Made by a program: the position numbers and the translations under genes | The notes under the pieces: generated by a model | The model's database searches: none | What the model was told of the DNA's origin: nothing | The model's input: the letters and a program-made list of their open reading frames with translations, nothing else | DNA from: Spirochaetota bacterium | Lineage (GTDB): Bacteria; Spirochaetota; Spirochaetia; SZUA-6 | Reading direction: 5' to 3' | NCBI GenBank assembly: GCA_003641675.1 | Contig: QNBI01000012.1 | Location: 1 to 13,669 of the forward strand | Length of the DNA: 13,669 bases | In this document: positions 7,558 to 13,669 of the stretch, one piece after another | Position numbering within the stretch: position 1 is the stretch's first letter | How the letters are laid out: each line of letters opens with the position of its first letter

Positions 7558-8382
7558 ATGGGAATAAAAAAATTTAAACCGGTTACAGCCGGTACGCGAT
7601 TTAAGACAGGGTTAACATTCGAAGAGCTTACAGGTAAAAAACCCGAGAAGTCTTTAACCAGGGGCAAGCCATCAAAAGCGGGAAGAGACAGTGCAGGCCG
7701 CATTAGCGTCCGCAGACGCGGCGGCGGGCATAAAAGGAAGTATCGCGTTATCGATTTTAGAAGGGATAAGTTTGATGTGCCGGGGAAGGTTGTTTCTATA
7801 GAGTACGACCCGAACAGGACTGCAAACATTGCTCTGGTTAACTACAAAGACGGTGACAAACGCTACATTATTGCACCGGAAGGGCTTGCAGCAGGCGCTA
7901 CCGTTTTAAGCGGACCCAACGCCCCTCTGGAGGTCGGCAATGCGCTGCCGCTGGAAAAGATTCCTCTGGGCATGTTTGTGCACAATATAGAGCTGCAGCT
8001 TGGGAGAGGCGGACAACTTGTCCGTTCCGCGGGATCGGCAGCTTCTATTGCAGCAAAGGAAGGGGATTATGTAACTTTAAAACTTCCCTCCGGTGAAATG
8101 AGAATGGTTTTTAGAAAATGCTACGCTACTATCGGAACGGTAGGTAATGAAGAGTATATGAATATATCTATCGGTAAAGCAGGACGTGCCAGATGGCTCG
8201 GCAACAGGCCTAAGGTGCGCGGTGTAGTTATGAATCCTGTGGATCATCCGCATGGCGGAGGAGAGGGTAAGTCATCCGGAGGAAGACATCCGGTATCCCC
8301 GACAGGAGTGCCGACAAAGGGTTATAAAACAAGGAAAAAGCGTAAGCTATCCAGCAAATTCATCGTGAAGAAAAGAAAATAG
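7558..8382 (+). CDS. rplB: 50S ribosomal protein L2
   Basis: L2 is among the most conserved 50S proteins and is needed for subunit association and peptidyl transferase assembly. The protein is 274 residues (273 in E. coli). It has the basic [16 protein letters not shown] block (about residues 53-68), the central SH3-like barrel regions with [12 protein letters not shown], and the C-terminal [15 protein letters not shown] segment. His230 here corresponds to E. coli His229, the histidine implicated in peptidyl transferase function. The C-terminus ends in a run of lysines and arginines that binds rRNA. The ribosome binding site AGGGAG (7545-7550) overlaps the rplW stop codon, 7 nt before the ATG. 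Confidence 0.98.
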   Translation: MGIKKFKPVTAGTRFKTGLTFEELTGKKPEKSLTRGKPSKAGRDSAGRISVRRRGGGHKRKYRVIDFRRDKFDVPGKVVSIEYDPNRTANIALVNYKDGDKRYIIAPEGLAAGATVLSGPNAPLEVGNALPLEKIPLGMFVHNIELQLGRGGQLVRSAGSAASIAAKEGDYVTLKLPSGEMRMVFRKCYATIGTVGNEEYMNISIGKAGRARWLGNRPKVRGVVMNPVDHPHGGGEGKSSGGRHPVSPTGVPTKGYKTRKKRKLSSKFIVKKRK

Positions 8383-8393
8383 GAGATGTTTTA

Positions 8394-8675
8394 GTGTCTA
8401 GATCGATAAAGAAAGGACCTTTTATTGCAAAAAGCCTATATAAAAAGGTTTTGGATATGAGCAAAAGTGGTGAAAAACGGATGATTAAAACATATTCGCG
8501 TTGTTCAACCGTAATACCTGAAATGGTAGGTTTCACTATTTCTGTTTATAACGGTAAGACATGGATTCCGGTCTATGTAACAGAAAATCTTGTCGGGCAT
8601 AAGTTAGGGGAGTTTTCTCCGACGCGTATTTTCCGCGGACATGCCGGATCCGATAAAAAGGCTTCGAAAAGGTAA
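8394..8675 (+). CDS. rpsS: 30S ribosomal protein S19
   Basis: S19 forms a complex with S13 in the 30S head and contributes to intersubunit bridges. The protein is 93 residues, the usual size. It begins (M)SRSIKKGPF and has the diagnostic [19 protein letters not shown] segment near the C-terminus. Translation starts at a GTG at 8394, fixed by the family N-terminus and by AGGAG (8381-8385), which overlaps the rplB stop codon and sits 8 nt upstream of the GTG. A GTG start is common for this gene. It lies in the standard rplB-rpsS-rplV order. Confidence 0.97.
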   Translation: MSRSIKKGPFIAKSLYKKVLDMSKSGEKRMIKTYSRCSTVIPEMVGFTISVYNGKTWIPVYVTENLVGHKLGEFSPTRIFRGHAGSDKKASKR

Positions 8676-8687
8676 CGGGTGATAAGT

Positions 8688-9038
8688 ATGGAAATAAAGA
8701 AAGGCTATCAGGCTCATGCGCGGTTTTTACGAATATCGCCGACGAAGGTGCGGCGCGTTGCGGATATTGTTCGCAAGAAACCATACAGTGAAGCTGTTGC
8801 AATACTGGATTCCCTGCCCCACAAGGGTGCTCGGTTTCTAAAAAAGGTAATTAAATCTGCCGCGGCGAATGCTCTTTACAATAACAAAAAGCTCGATGAG
8901 GAGATGCTTTATATAAAGGACCTGCAGGTTAATGTGGGTCCTACAATGAAAAGGGTATGGCCTAGGGCTCGTGGTAGAGCGGACAGGCTTTTGAAAAGGT
9001 CGTGCCACATTTCTGTGGTACTGGATGAAATAGGTTAA
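8688..9038 (+). CDS. rplV: 50S ribosomal protein L22
   Basis: L22 binds all 23S rRNA domains, and its beta-hairpin lines the peptide tunnel, where mutations give macrolide resistance. With the start used here the protein is 116 residues, close to the normal 110-115. Blocks include [18 protein letters not shown], the [20 protein letters not shown] segment and the hairpin [20 protein letters not shown]. An in-frame GTG at 8679 would add three residues. The ATG at 8688 is preferred because GGGTGAT (8677-8683 region) pairs with the 3' end of 16S rRNA at suitable spacing for it. The gap from rpsS is 12 bp. Confidence 0.95.
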   Translation: MEIKKGYQAHARFLRISPTKVRRVADIVRKKPYSEAVAILDSLPHKGARFLKKVIKSAAANALYNNKKLDEEMLYIKDLQVNVGPTMKRVWPRARGRADRLLKRSCHISVVLDEIG

Positions 9039-9051
9039 TCTGGGGGTTATA

Positions 9052-9753
9052 GTGGGACAAAAAGTAAATCCGATAGGCTTAAGGCTTGGGATAAATAAGA
9101 CCTGGAAATCTAAATGGTTTGTAGATCCTAAAGAGTACGCAGCTACACTGCATGAAGATTTGCGTTTGAGAAACGCCATAATGACCGGCCGTTTTGCAAA
9201 AGGAGCAGATATAGCAGACCTTGAAATTGTAAGGCATCCTCAAAAGGTCACTGTAATTATTCATACAGGACGCCCCGGCGTGGTAATCGGAGCAAAGGGC
9301 GCAAATATTGAAAGACTGGGTGCAGAACTGCAGAAAATAGTAGGAAAAAAAATACAGCTTAAGATAAAAGAAATTAAGCGTCCTGAGATTAATGCCCAGT
9401 TAATTGCTGAAAATGTTGCAAGGCAGCTTAAGGCACGTTCTTCATATAGAAGAGCTATGAAAATGGCAATTAGTAATGCAAGAAAAGCCGGTGTTGAGGG
9501 TGTAAAGATAAAAATAGCAGGAAGGCTCGGCGGTTCTGAAATGTCGAGAAAGGAAGAATACAAAGAGGGTAGAATTCCCTTACATACATTCCGTGCAGAT
9601 ATTGACTATGGTTTTACAGAGGCAATAACAACATTTGGTTCTATTGGTGTTAAGGTATGGGTCTTTAACGGTGAGGTTTACGGCAGAGATAAAAAAGAGG
9701 ATGCCGGAAGACTTATAAAAAAGCAAAAACAGGGAACAAGGTTTAGGAGTTAG
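9052..9753 (+). CDS. rpsC: 30S ribosomal protein S3
   Basis: S3 forms part of the mRNA entry channel with S4 and S5 and helps unwind mRNA. The protein is 233 residues, equal to the E. coli length. The N-terminus [12 protein letters not shown] is characteristic. A KH RNA-binding domain follows, with its GxxG loop visible as GAKG at residues 80-83 ([14 protein letters not shown]). The C-terminal domain shows the [20 protein letters not shown] segment and ends in a basic tail. The start is a GTG at 9052, preceded by a G-rich but imperfect ribosome binding site, TGGGGG (9041-9046). It is 13 bp from rplV and 5 bp from rplP. Confidence 0.97.
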   Translation: MGQKVNPIGLRLGINKTWKSKWFVDPKEYAATLHEDLRLRNAIMTGRFAKGADIADLEIVRHPQKVTVIIHTGRPGVVIGAKGANIERLGAELQKIVGKKIQLKIKEIKRPEINAQLIAENVARQLKARSSYRRAMKMAISNARKAGVEGVKIKIAGRLGGSEMSRKEEYKEGRIPLHTFRADIDYGFTEAITTFGSIGVKVWVFNGEVYGRDKKEDAGRLIKKQKQGTRFRS

Positions 9754-9758
9754 GAAAA

Positions 9759-10175
9759 ATGCTTAGTCCGAAGAGAACGAAGTATAGAAAGAAACAGCGG
9801 GGAAGGATGAAAGGGAAGGCTTCACGCGGAAATAAAATATCCTTTGGAGATTTCGCACTTGTATCTCTGGAAAGAAAGTGGATTACTAACCGGCAGATAG
9901 AGGCTGCGAGGATTGCCATGACGCGTCATATAAAGAGGGGAGGGAAAGTCTGGATACGGATATTCCCCGATGTCCCCTATACAAAAAAGCCGGCGGAAAC
10001 GAGAATGGGCAAAGGAAAGGGTAACCCTGAGTATTGGGTTGCTGTTGTGAAACCTGGCTCTGTGATGTTCGAAATTGCAGGTGTAGAAGTCGGACTGGCG
10101 GAAGAAGCCATGCGGCTGGCTGGAAGCAAGTTGCCTATAAAAACAAAATTTATGATAAGAAGAGACCTGAGGTAG
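9759..10175 (+). CDS. rplP: 50S ribosomal protein L16
   Basis: L16 organises the A-site tRNA region and 5S rRNA interface of the 50S subunit. The protein is 138 residues, as usual. It starts [16 protein letters not shown] and carries [19 protein letters not shown] and the [19 protein letters not shown] loop that approaches the peptidyl transferase centre. Arg82 here aligns with E. coli Arg81, the residue hydroxylated by the oxygenase RoxA (YcfD) in some proteobacteria; whether it is modified here is unknown. The ribosome binding site AGGAG (9745-9749) lies within the last codons of rpsC, 9 nt before the ATG, so initiation probably depends on rpsC translation. Confidence 0.97.
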   Translation: MLSPKRTKYRKKQRGRMKGKASRGNKISFGDFALVSLERKWITNRQIEAARIAMTRHIKRGGKVWIRIFPDVPYTKKPAETRMGKGKGNPEYWVAVVKPGSVMFEIAGVEVGLAEEAMRLAGSKLPIKTKFMIRRDLR

Positions 10176-10179
10176 GAGT

Positions 10180-10380
10180 ATGAAAGATTCATTTAAAGAA
10201 CTAACGTATAATGAGCTTCTTGCAAAGAGAGAAGAGCTTAAGAAGCAGTATCGGGATCTCAGATTTAATATGGTAATCGGGCATGTTGATAATCCTCTTG
10301 AAAAGAGGACCTTAAGAAGAAAACTGTCCAGAATTACAACTATAATTCATGAATATGAACTTGGAATTCGGAAAGTTTAG
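10180..10380 (+). CDS. rpmC: 50S ribosomal protein L29
   Basis: L29 is a small, two-helix protein near the tunnel exit, next to L23. The protein is 66 residues, in the normal 60-70 range. The helical N-terminus with ELTYNELLAKREELKKQYRD and the FNMVIGHVDNPLEKRTLRRK segment match the family signature. The ATG is only 4 bp after the rplP stop. AGGAG overlapping that stop sits only 1 nt from the ATG, while GAGG at 10169-10172 gives a more usual 7-nt spacing, so the latter is the more likely ribosome binding site. Confidence 0.95.
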   Translation: MKDSFKELTYNELLAKREELKKQYRDLRFNMVIGHVDNPLEKRTLRRKLSRITTIIHEYELGIRKV

Positions 10381-10389
10381 GAGAGGGCT

Positions 10390-10641
10390 GTGGAGGTTAA
10401 TAAAAAAATATTTACCGGTAGAGTGGTAAGTAACAAAATGGATAAGACAATTGTAGTGGAAATAGGCATGAGAAAGCTTCATAAGCTTTACAAAAAATAC
10501 ATTACGCGTTCAAAAAAAGTAAAAGCTCACGATGCTAAAAATGAATGCAATATCGGTGATACAGTGAGAATAGTTGAATGCAGACCACTCAGTAAAGATA
10601 AACACTGGCGCCTATTAGAAATTGTAGAGAGAGCAAAATAG
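10390..10641 (+). CDS. rpsQ: 30S ribosomal protein S17
   Basis: S17 is a primary 16S rRNA-binding protein with an OB fold, located in the 30S body. The protein is 83 residues, near the E. coli length of 84. Diagnostic stretches are [36 protein letters not shown] and [20 protein letters not shown]. The start is a GTG at 10390. AGGAG (10379-10383) shares bases with the rpmC stop codon and is 6 nt upstream. The gap from rpmC is 9 bp. It is the last gene of the classical S10 block and runs directly into the spc block without a visible terminator or promoter. Confidence 0.96.
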   Translation: MEVNKKIFTGRVVSNKMDKTIVVEIGMRKLHKLYKKYITRSKKVKAHDAKNECNIGDTVRIVECRPLSKDKHWRLLEIVERAK

Positions 10642-10662
10642 CGAATATGTCGGGGGAGCATT

Positions 10663-11031
10663 ATGATTCAGATGAATACATACTTAAATGTTGCAGACAA
10701 CAGCGGAGCAAAACGCGTGCAATGTATAAAAGTTTTAGGCGGCACAAGAAGGAAGTATGCAAGAGTCGGCGATATTATAGTCGTGGCTGTTAAAGATGCT
10801 CTTCCAAATGCGGCGATAAAAAAAGGAACAGTAGAGAGAGCGGTTATTGTTAGAACGAGCAAAGAGTATAAGAGGCCGGATGGCACATATATCAGGTTTG
10901 ATGACAATGCATGTGTGCTAATAGATGCAACGAGAAATCCTAAGGGCAAGAGAATCTTTGGGCCTGTTGCGAGAGAGTTAAGAGAAAAGGATTATATGAA
11001 AATAATCTCTCTTGCCCCAGAAGTTCTCTAG
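10663..11031 (+). CDS. rplN: 50S ribosomal protein L14
   Basis: L14 lies at the 50S-30S interface, contacts 16S rRNA helix 14 and is the binding site of the silencing factor RsfS. The protein is 122 residues, the usual bacterial length. It opens [17 protein letters not shown], and contains [15 protein letters not shown], the [10 protein letters not shown] block and the [26 protein letters not shown] tail, cited here as [22 protein letters not shown] (10652-10658) is the ribosome binding site. The 21-bp gap after rpsQ is the largest within the S10-spc run, but it contains no promoter that I can see. Confidence 0.97.
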   Translation: MIQMNTYLNVADNSGAKRVQCIKVLGGTRRKYARVGDIIVVAVKDALPNAAIKKGTVERAVIVRTSKEYKRPDGTYIRFDDNACVLIDATRNPKGKRIFGPVARELREKDYMKIISLAPEVL

Positions 11032-11041
11032 GAGGACAGTA

Positions 11042-11371
11042 ATGATTAAAAAACATACGCGTACTAAATATAAATTAAAGAAGAACGATACAGTTCAGAT
11101 TATTACCGGTAAGGACAAGGGCAAAACAGGCCGTATACTGGATATTGATAACCGTAATGGCAGAGTCGTTATTGAAGGGCTTAATATGGTTAAGAAGGCG
11201 GTAAGGCCGAAGGGGCAAAATCAGAAAGGCGGCATAAATGAAGTAGAGGCTGCTTTGGCTATATCGAATGTAATGATAGTCTGTAAAAAATGCGGTCCTA
11301 CAAGAGCAGGATACCGTTTTGAAGGTAATGAAAAGATTAGGGTATGTCGTAAATGTGGAGAGCAGTTATAA
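11042..11371 (+). CDS. rplX: 50S ribosomal protein L24 (zinc-ribbon type)
   Basis: L24 initiates 50S assembly by binding the 5' region of 23S rRNA and lies near the tunnel exit. The protein is 109 residues. The KOW motif is visible as [18 protein letters not shown] (about residues 16-33), followed by [20 protein letters not shown]. The C-terminus has two CxxC pairs, Cys81/Cys84 and Cys102/Cys105, consistent with a zinc ribbon found in many but not all bacterial L24 proteins. The frame is open upstream to 11012, inside rplN, but AGGAGG (11030-11035) overlapping the rplN stop, 6 nt before the ATG at 11042, and the family N-terminus fix this start. Its stop overlaps the rplE start by one base. 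Confidence 0.96.
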   Translation: MIKKHTRTKYKLKKNDTVQIITGKDKGKTGRILDIDNRNGRVVIEGLNMVKKAVRPKGQNQKGGINEVEAALAISNVMIVCKKCGPTRAGYRFEGNEKIRVCRKCGEQL

Positions 11372-11928
11372 TGGGTAAAGAAGCTTATATTCCGAGATTA
11401 AAAAAACTCTATCGTGAGAAGATAAAACAGGATCTTATGAGTGAGTTTAACTACAAATCGGTAATGCAGGTCCCGAGGCTGAAAAAAATTATTGTCAGCG
11501 CTGGTGTCGGCGAGGCAATTCAGAATAAAAAACTCCTTGATGCAACTGTAAAAGAGATTACACAGATTACAGGGCTTAAAGCTGTAAAAACGAAGGCGAG
11601 GAAATCTATCGCCGGTTTTAAGATACGTGAAGGTATGGAAATAGGCGCCAAAGTTACTCTGCGCGGCGACTACATGTATGAATTTTTAGATAGGCTTGTA
11701 AATGTAGCAATACCTAGAATTAAGGATTTTCGAGGAATAAACCAGAATGCCTTTGATGGGCACGGTAATTATTCGCTTGGTATAACGGAACAGATAATAT
11801 TTCCAGAAATCGATTATGATAAGATTGAGAGGATCAGCGGGTTAAATGTAACTATTGTAACAACTGCTCCTACGGATAAAGAGGCCAAGAGCCTGCTTAG
11901 CAATTTCGGAATGCCTTTTAAAAAATAA
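11371..11928 (+). CDS. rplE: 50S ribosomal protein L5
   Basis: L5 binds 5S rRNA and contacts P-site tRNA and the 30S head across an intersubunit bridge. With this start the protein is 185 residues, close to the 179-185 seen in the family. Blocks include [36 protein letters not shown], the [19 protein letters not shown] segment and the C-terminal [20 protein letters not shown]. An in-frame ATG at 11353 would add six residues, but it lies inside rplX and does not match the family. The chosen ATG at 11371 shares its A with the rplX TAA stop, which indicates translational coupling. GGAG at 11356-11359 is a distant ribosome binding site, 11 nt away. Confidence 0.96.
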   Translation: MGKEAYIPRLKKLYREKIKQDLMSEFNYKSVMQVPRLKKIIVSAGVGEAIQNKKLLDATVKEITQITGLKAVKTKARKSIAGFKIREGMEIGAKVTLRGDYMYEFLDRLVNVAIPRIKDFRGINQNAFDGHGNYSLGITEQIIFPEIDYDKIERISGLNVTIVTTAPTDKEAKSLLSNFGMPFKK

Positions 11929-11940
11929 TTTGGGGGAGTT

Positions 11941-12126
11941 ATGGCTAGAAAAGCGATGATAAATAAGGCAAATAAAAAGCCAAAATATTCGACTCGGAAG
12001 GTCAATAGATGTAAAATCTGTGGCCGATCGAGGGGTTATATGAGGAAGTTTGAAATGTGCAGAATATGTTTCAGAAAGCTTGCAAGCGAAGGCAAGATTC
12101 CTGGTGTAACGAAATCAAGTTGGTAG
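11941..12126 (+). CDS. rpsN: 30S ribosomal protein S14, zinc-binding type (type Z)
   Basis: S14 is a 30S head protein near the tRNA-binding region. At 61 residues this is the short, zinc-binding form. The four cysteines Cys24, Cys27, Cys40 and Cys43 form the CxxC-x12-CxxC site in [20 protein letters not shown]. The end [11 protein letters not shown] is also diagnostic. It depends on zinc, unlike the longer zinc-free paralogue some bacteria switch to under zinc starvation; no such paralogue lies in this window. The ribosome binding site GGGGGAG (11932-11938) is close to the ATG, with only 2-4 nt between. It lies in the usual rplE-rpsN-rpsH order. Confidence 0.97.
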   Translation: MARKAMINKANKKPKYSTRKVNRCKICGRSRGYMRKFEMCRICFRKLASEGKIPGVTKSSW

Positions 12127-12136
12127 GGAGAGGTAT

Positions 12137-12535
12137 ATGAGTCTTTCAGACCCTATTGCAGATATGTTAACAAAAGTTAGAAATGCTACGATGGTTCAAC
12201 TCGAAAAGGTTGATATTCCCGCTTCTAAATTGAAACTGGAAGTTATTAAAATTCTTAAAATCGAAGGATTTATAAAGAATTTTAAAAAGATCAGCCAGGA
12301 GGGGAAAAGCTATATAAGAATCTTTCTTAAATACGATAGCAGTAATAAGCCTGTGATTCATGGTCTTAAGCGGATTTCCAAACCAGGTAGAAGGGTTTAC
12401 ACGGGGTATAAAGAGATACCCCGGGTGCTAAATGGATATGGCACTATAATAATAACTACTTCTTCCGGGGTAACTACGGGATCCAGAGCCCTTGAGAAAA
12501 AAGTGGGCGGTGAATTAATCTGCAGTATTTGGTGA
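12137..12535 (+). CDS. rpsH: 30S ribosomal protein S8
   Basis: S8 binds helix 21 of 16S rRNA in the 30S platform and, in E. coli, represses the spc operon by binding a similar site near rplE. The protein is 132 residues, as usual. It begins [17 protein letters not shown], contains [20 protein letters not shown] and ends in the conserved [12 protein letters not shown] (family form VGGEvL(C)xVW). GGGAGAGG just before the ATG is the ribosome binding site, and it starts at the rpsN stop codon. I did not find a convincing mimic of the S8-binding helix around the rplX-rplE junction, so E. coli-type autoregulation is not supported by the sequence. Confidence 0.96.
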   Translation: MSLSDPIADMLTKVRNATMVQLEKVDIPASKLKLEVIKILKIEGFIKNFKKISQEGKSYIRIFLKYDSSNKPVIHGLKRISKPGRRVYTGYKEIPRVLNGYGTIIITTSSGVTTGSRALEKKVGGELICSIW

Positions 12536-12549
12536 AAAAGAGGTAGTTT

Positions 12550-13089
12550 ATGTCAAGAATAGGTAAAATGCCGGTAAAAATTCCCGAAGGCGTCAAAGTA
12601 ACGGTAAAGAAGACAAGTGTTGTTGTGGAAGGCCCAAAGGGCATCTTAAACCAGGAAATAAGACCACAGATCAGCGTTAAAACGGCAGATGACACAGTCG
12701 TTGTATCACGGAAAAATGAAACAAAATATACAAGGTCTTTACACGGTCTGTACAGGAATCTTATTAACAATATGATTATTGGTGTTTCAAAAGGCTTTTC
12801 CAAAACCCTTATAATAAATGGTGTTGGATACAGAGCAGAAATAAAAGGGGATAATCTAGTGCTGTATCTTGGGTACTCCAATCCCATATATTATCCGATT
12901 CCGGAAGGTATAAAAATAACCCCTGAAACGAACACAAAAGTGGTTGTTGAAGGGACGAGTAAAGAACGGGTCGGACAGATTAGTGCAGAAATTCGTTCGT
13001 TTAGACCTCCAGAACCGTATAAGGGTAAAGGTATCCGTTATGAAGATGAACATGTACGGCGTAAAATCGGCAAAACGGGCGTGAAATAG
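12550..13089 (+). CDS. rplF: 50S ribosomal protein L6
   Basis: L6 binds the sarcin-ricin loop region of 23S rRNA, near the site where EF-G and EF-Tu dock. The protein is 179 residues (177 in E. coli). The N-terminus MSRIGKMPVKIPEGVKV and the first-domain GPKG motif are visible. The SRKNETKYTRSLHGLYRNLI stretch and the second-domain segment INGVGYRAEIKGDNLVLYLG follow. The C-terminus has the signature RPPEPYKGKGIRYEDEHVR. AAGAGG (12538-12543) is the ribosome binding site. The gap from rpsH is 14 bp and to rplR 11 bp. No abnormality is seen. Confidence 0.97.
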   Translation: MSRIGKMPVKIPEGVKVTVKKTSVVVEGPKGILNQEIRPQISVKTADDTVVVSRKNETKYTRSLHGLYRNLINNMIIGVSKGFSKTLIINGVGYRAEIKGDNLVLYLGYSNPIYYPIPEGIKITPETNTKVVVEGTSKERVGQISAEIRSFRPPEPYKGKGIRYEDEHVRRKIGKTGVK

Positions 13090-13100
13090 GAGTCTTTTAG

Positions 13101-13460
13101 ATGAAGAAATTAATAGAAAAAAAGAGAAGACGTTTAAAGAGAAAGCTTAGAATTCGCGGCAGAATTAAAGGAACCCCGGACAGGCCGAGAATGACCGTCT
13201 TTAAAAGTAATAAACATACATACATACAGGTTGTTGATGACACTGAAAATAAAACTATAGTTTCTGTTTCCAACCTGGAGAAGGACCTGTCTAATGTGAG
13301 AAACCGGGTGAAGGATGTTAAGAAATTAGGTGAAGTAGCTGCAAAACGATTGCTCGAAAAGAAGATTGATCGTGTTGTTTTTGACAGAAACGGATATTTA
13401 TATCATGGTCTGGTTAAGTCTATAGCGGACGGTGCCAGAGAAGCCGGATTAAAATTTTAA
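13101..13460 (+). CDS. rplR: 50S ribosomal protein L18
   Basis: L18 binds 5S rRNA and with L5 attaches it to the 50S central protuberance. The protein is 119 residues, in the normal range of about 117-122. The N-terminal arm is very basic ([19 protein letters not shown]), followed by the [20 protein letters not shown] block. The C-terminal half has the conserved [20 protein letters not shown] and EAGLKF tail. The ribosome binding site AGGAG includes part of the rplF stop codon, 8 nt upstream of the ATG. rpsE starts 9 bp downstream. Confidence 0.96.
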   Translation: MKKLIEKKRRRLKRKLRIRGRIKGTPDRPRMTVFKSNKHTYIQVVDDTENKTIVSVSNLEKDLSNVRNRVKDVKKLGEVAAKRLLEKKIDRVVFDRNGYLYHGLVKSIADGAREAGLKF

Positions 13461-13469
13461 GGGGAGTAG

Positions 13470-13669
13470 GTGGAACAGGAAAGATTCGAACATGAATATA
13501 TGGAAAAGCTTGTAAAGCTTAATCGTGTTGCGAAGGTAGTAAAGGGCGGTAGAAGATTTTCTTTTTCTGCACTTGTTGTAGTGGGCGATAAAAACGGTAA
13601 TGTGGGATATGGCTTCGGTAAGGCAAATGATGTAGCCGACGCAATAAGAAAAAGTGTTGAAAAAGCAAA
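13470..13669 (+). CDS. rpsE: 30S ribosomal protein S5, N-terminal part (3'-truncated by window edge)
   Basis: S5 lines the mRNA entry channel and affects decoding fidelity; spectinomycin-resistance changes map to its N-terminal loop. The first 66 codons plus two bases are visible. After an acidic start ([20 protein letters not shown]) comes the double-stranded RNA-binding-like domain with [18 protein letters not shown] and [17 protein letters not shown]. The start is taken as a GTG at 13470, with GGGGAG (13461-13466) upstream and the family-like ERxFE N-terminus. An in-frame ATG at 13500 would remove that conserved part and has no close ribosome binding site. The spectinomycin loop (VKGGRR region) looks normal. 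The rest of the spc block lies beyond the window. Confidence 0.95.
   Translation, partial: MEQERFEHEYMEKLVKLNRVAKVVKGGRRFSFSALVVVGDKNGNVGYGFGKANDVADAIRKSVEKA

Noticed and set aside
11012..11041. N-terminal extension of L24 into rplN
   Set aside because: The AGGAGG site and the family N-terminus both indicate the ATG at 11042.
11353..11370. Earlier ATG for rplE inside rplX
   Set aside because: The extra six residues do not match L5, and the ATG at 11371 forms a typical TAATG coupling with the rplX stop.
12474..12887. 137-codon antisense open frame opposite rpsH and rplF
   Set aside because: It is a shadow of conserved coding sequence, without a plausible ribosome binding site or family resemblance.
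1..13669. A hidden novel system such as defence, mobile or biosynthetic genes within the window
   Set aside because: Coding density is almost complete and every gene is a well-known translation or transcription component; the gaps are too short for other genes beyond the small leader ORF noted.

Overview
The window is a stretch of core bacterial translation machinery, all on the + strand. It runs from the 3' half of rpoC through rpsL, rpsG, fusA and tuf (the 'str' block). It continues through rpsJ, rplC, rplD, rplW, rplB, rpsS, rplV, rpsC, rplP, rpmC and rpsQ (the 'S10' block). It ends with rplN, rplX, rplE, rpsN, rpsH, rplF, rplR and the first 66 codons of rpsE (the 'spc' block). The first and last genes are cut by the window edges. 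No mobile element, CRISPR array, tRNA or rRNA gene was seen.

The organism is a bacterium of moderate G+C. The protein sequences suggest a spirochaete (Spirochaetota, perhaps Treponema/Spirochaeta-like). The best evidence is EF-Tu, which has the SAPDxVMPQT stretch and the [19 protein letters not shown] region that I recall from treponemal and borrelial EF-Tu. This is recollection of family sequences, not a search, so the phylum is a moderate-confidence inference. If it holds, the unbroken order rpoC-str-S10-spc differs from Treponema pallidum and Borrelia, where as I recall rpoBC-rpsL-rpsG lie apart from tuf-S10-spc.

Layout: rpoC ends at 1164. A 230-bp gap (1165-1394) follows, holding two promoter candidates, small hairpins and an 18-bp palindrome. 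rpsL, rpsG and fusA are tightly packed (14-bp and 9-bp gaps). A 77-bp gap with a weak promoter candidate and a strong ribosome binding site precedes tuf. The 54-bp tuf-rpsJ gap is mostly a perfect 12-bp stem-loop followed by TTTT. From rpsJ on, eighteen genes are separated by gaps of 21 bp or less, with one 1-bp overlap (rplX/rplE). At most junctions the stop codon forms part of the next Shine-Dalgarno sequence, which points to one polycistronic transcript with coupled translation.

Functionally, the genes supply the RNA polymerase beta' subunit, eight small-subunit proteins (S3, S7, S8, S10, S12, S14, S17, S19) plus the start of S5, eleven large-subunit proteins (L2, L3, L4, L5, L6, L14, L16, L18, L22, L23, L24, L29 make twelve when L29 is counted), and the elongation factors EF-G and EF-Tu. 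I found no previously undescribed system. The points worth a second look are the rpsL leader, the tuf-rpsJ stem-loop, and a few residue changes in L3 and EF-Tu.
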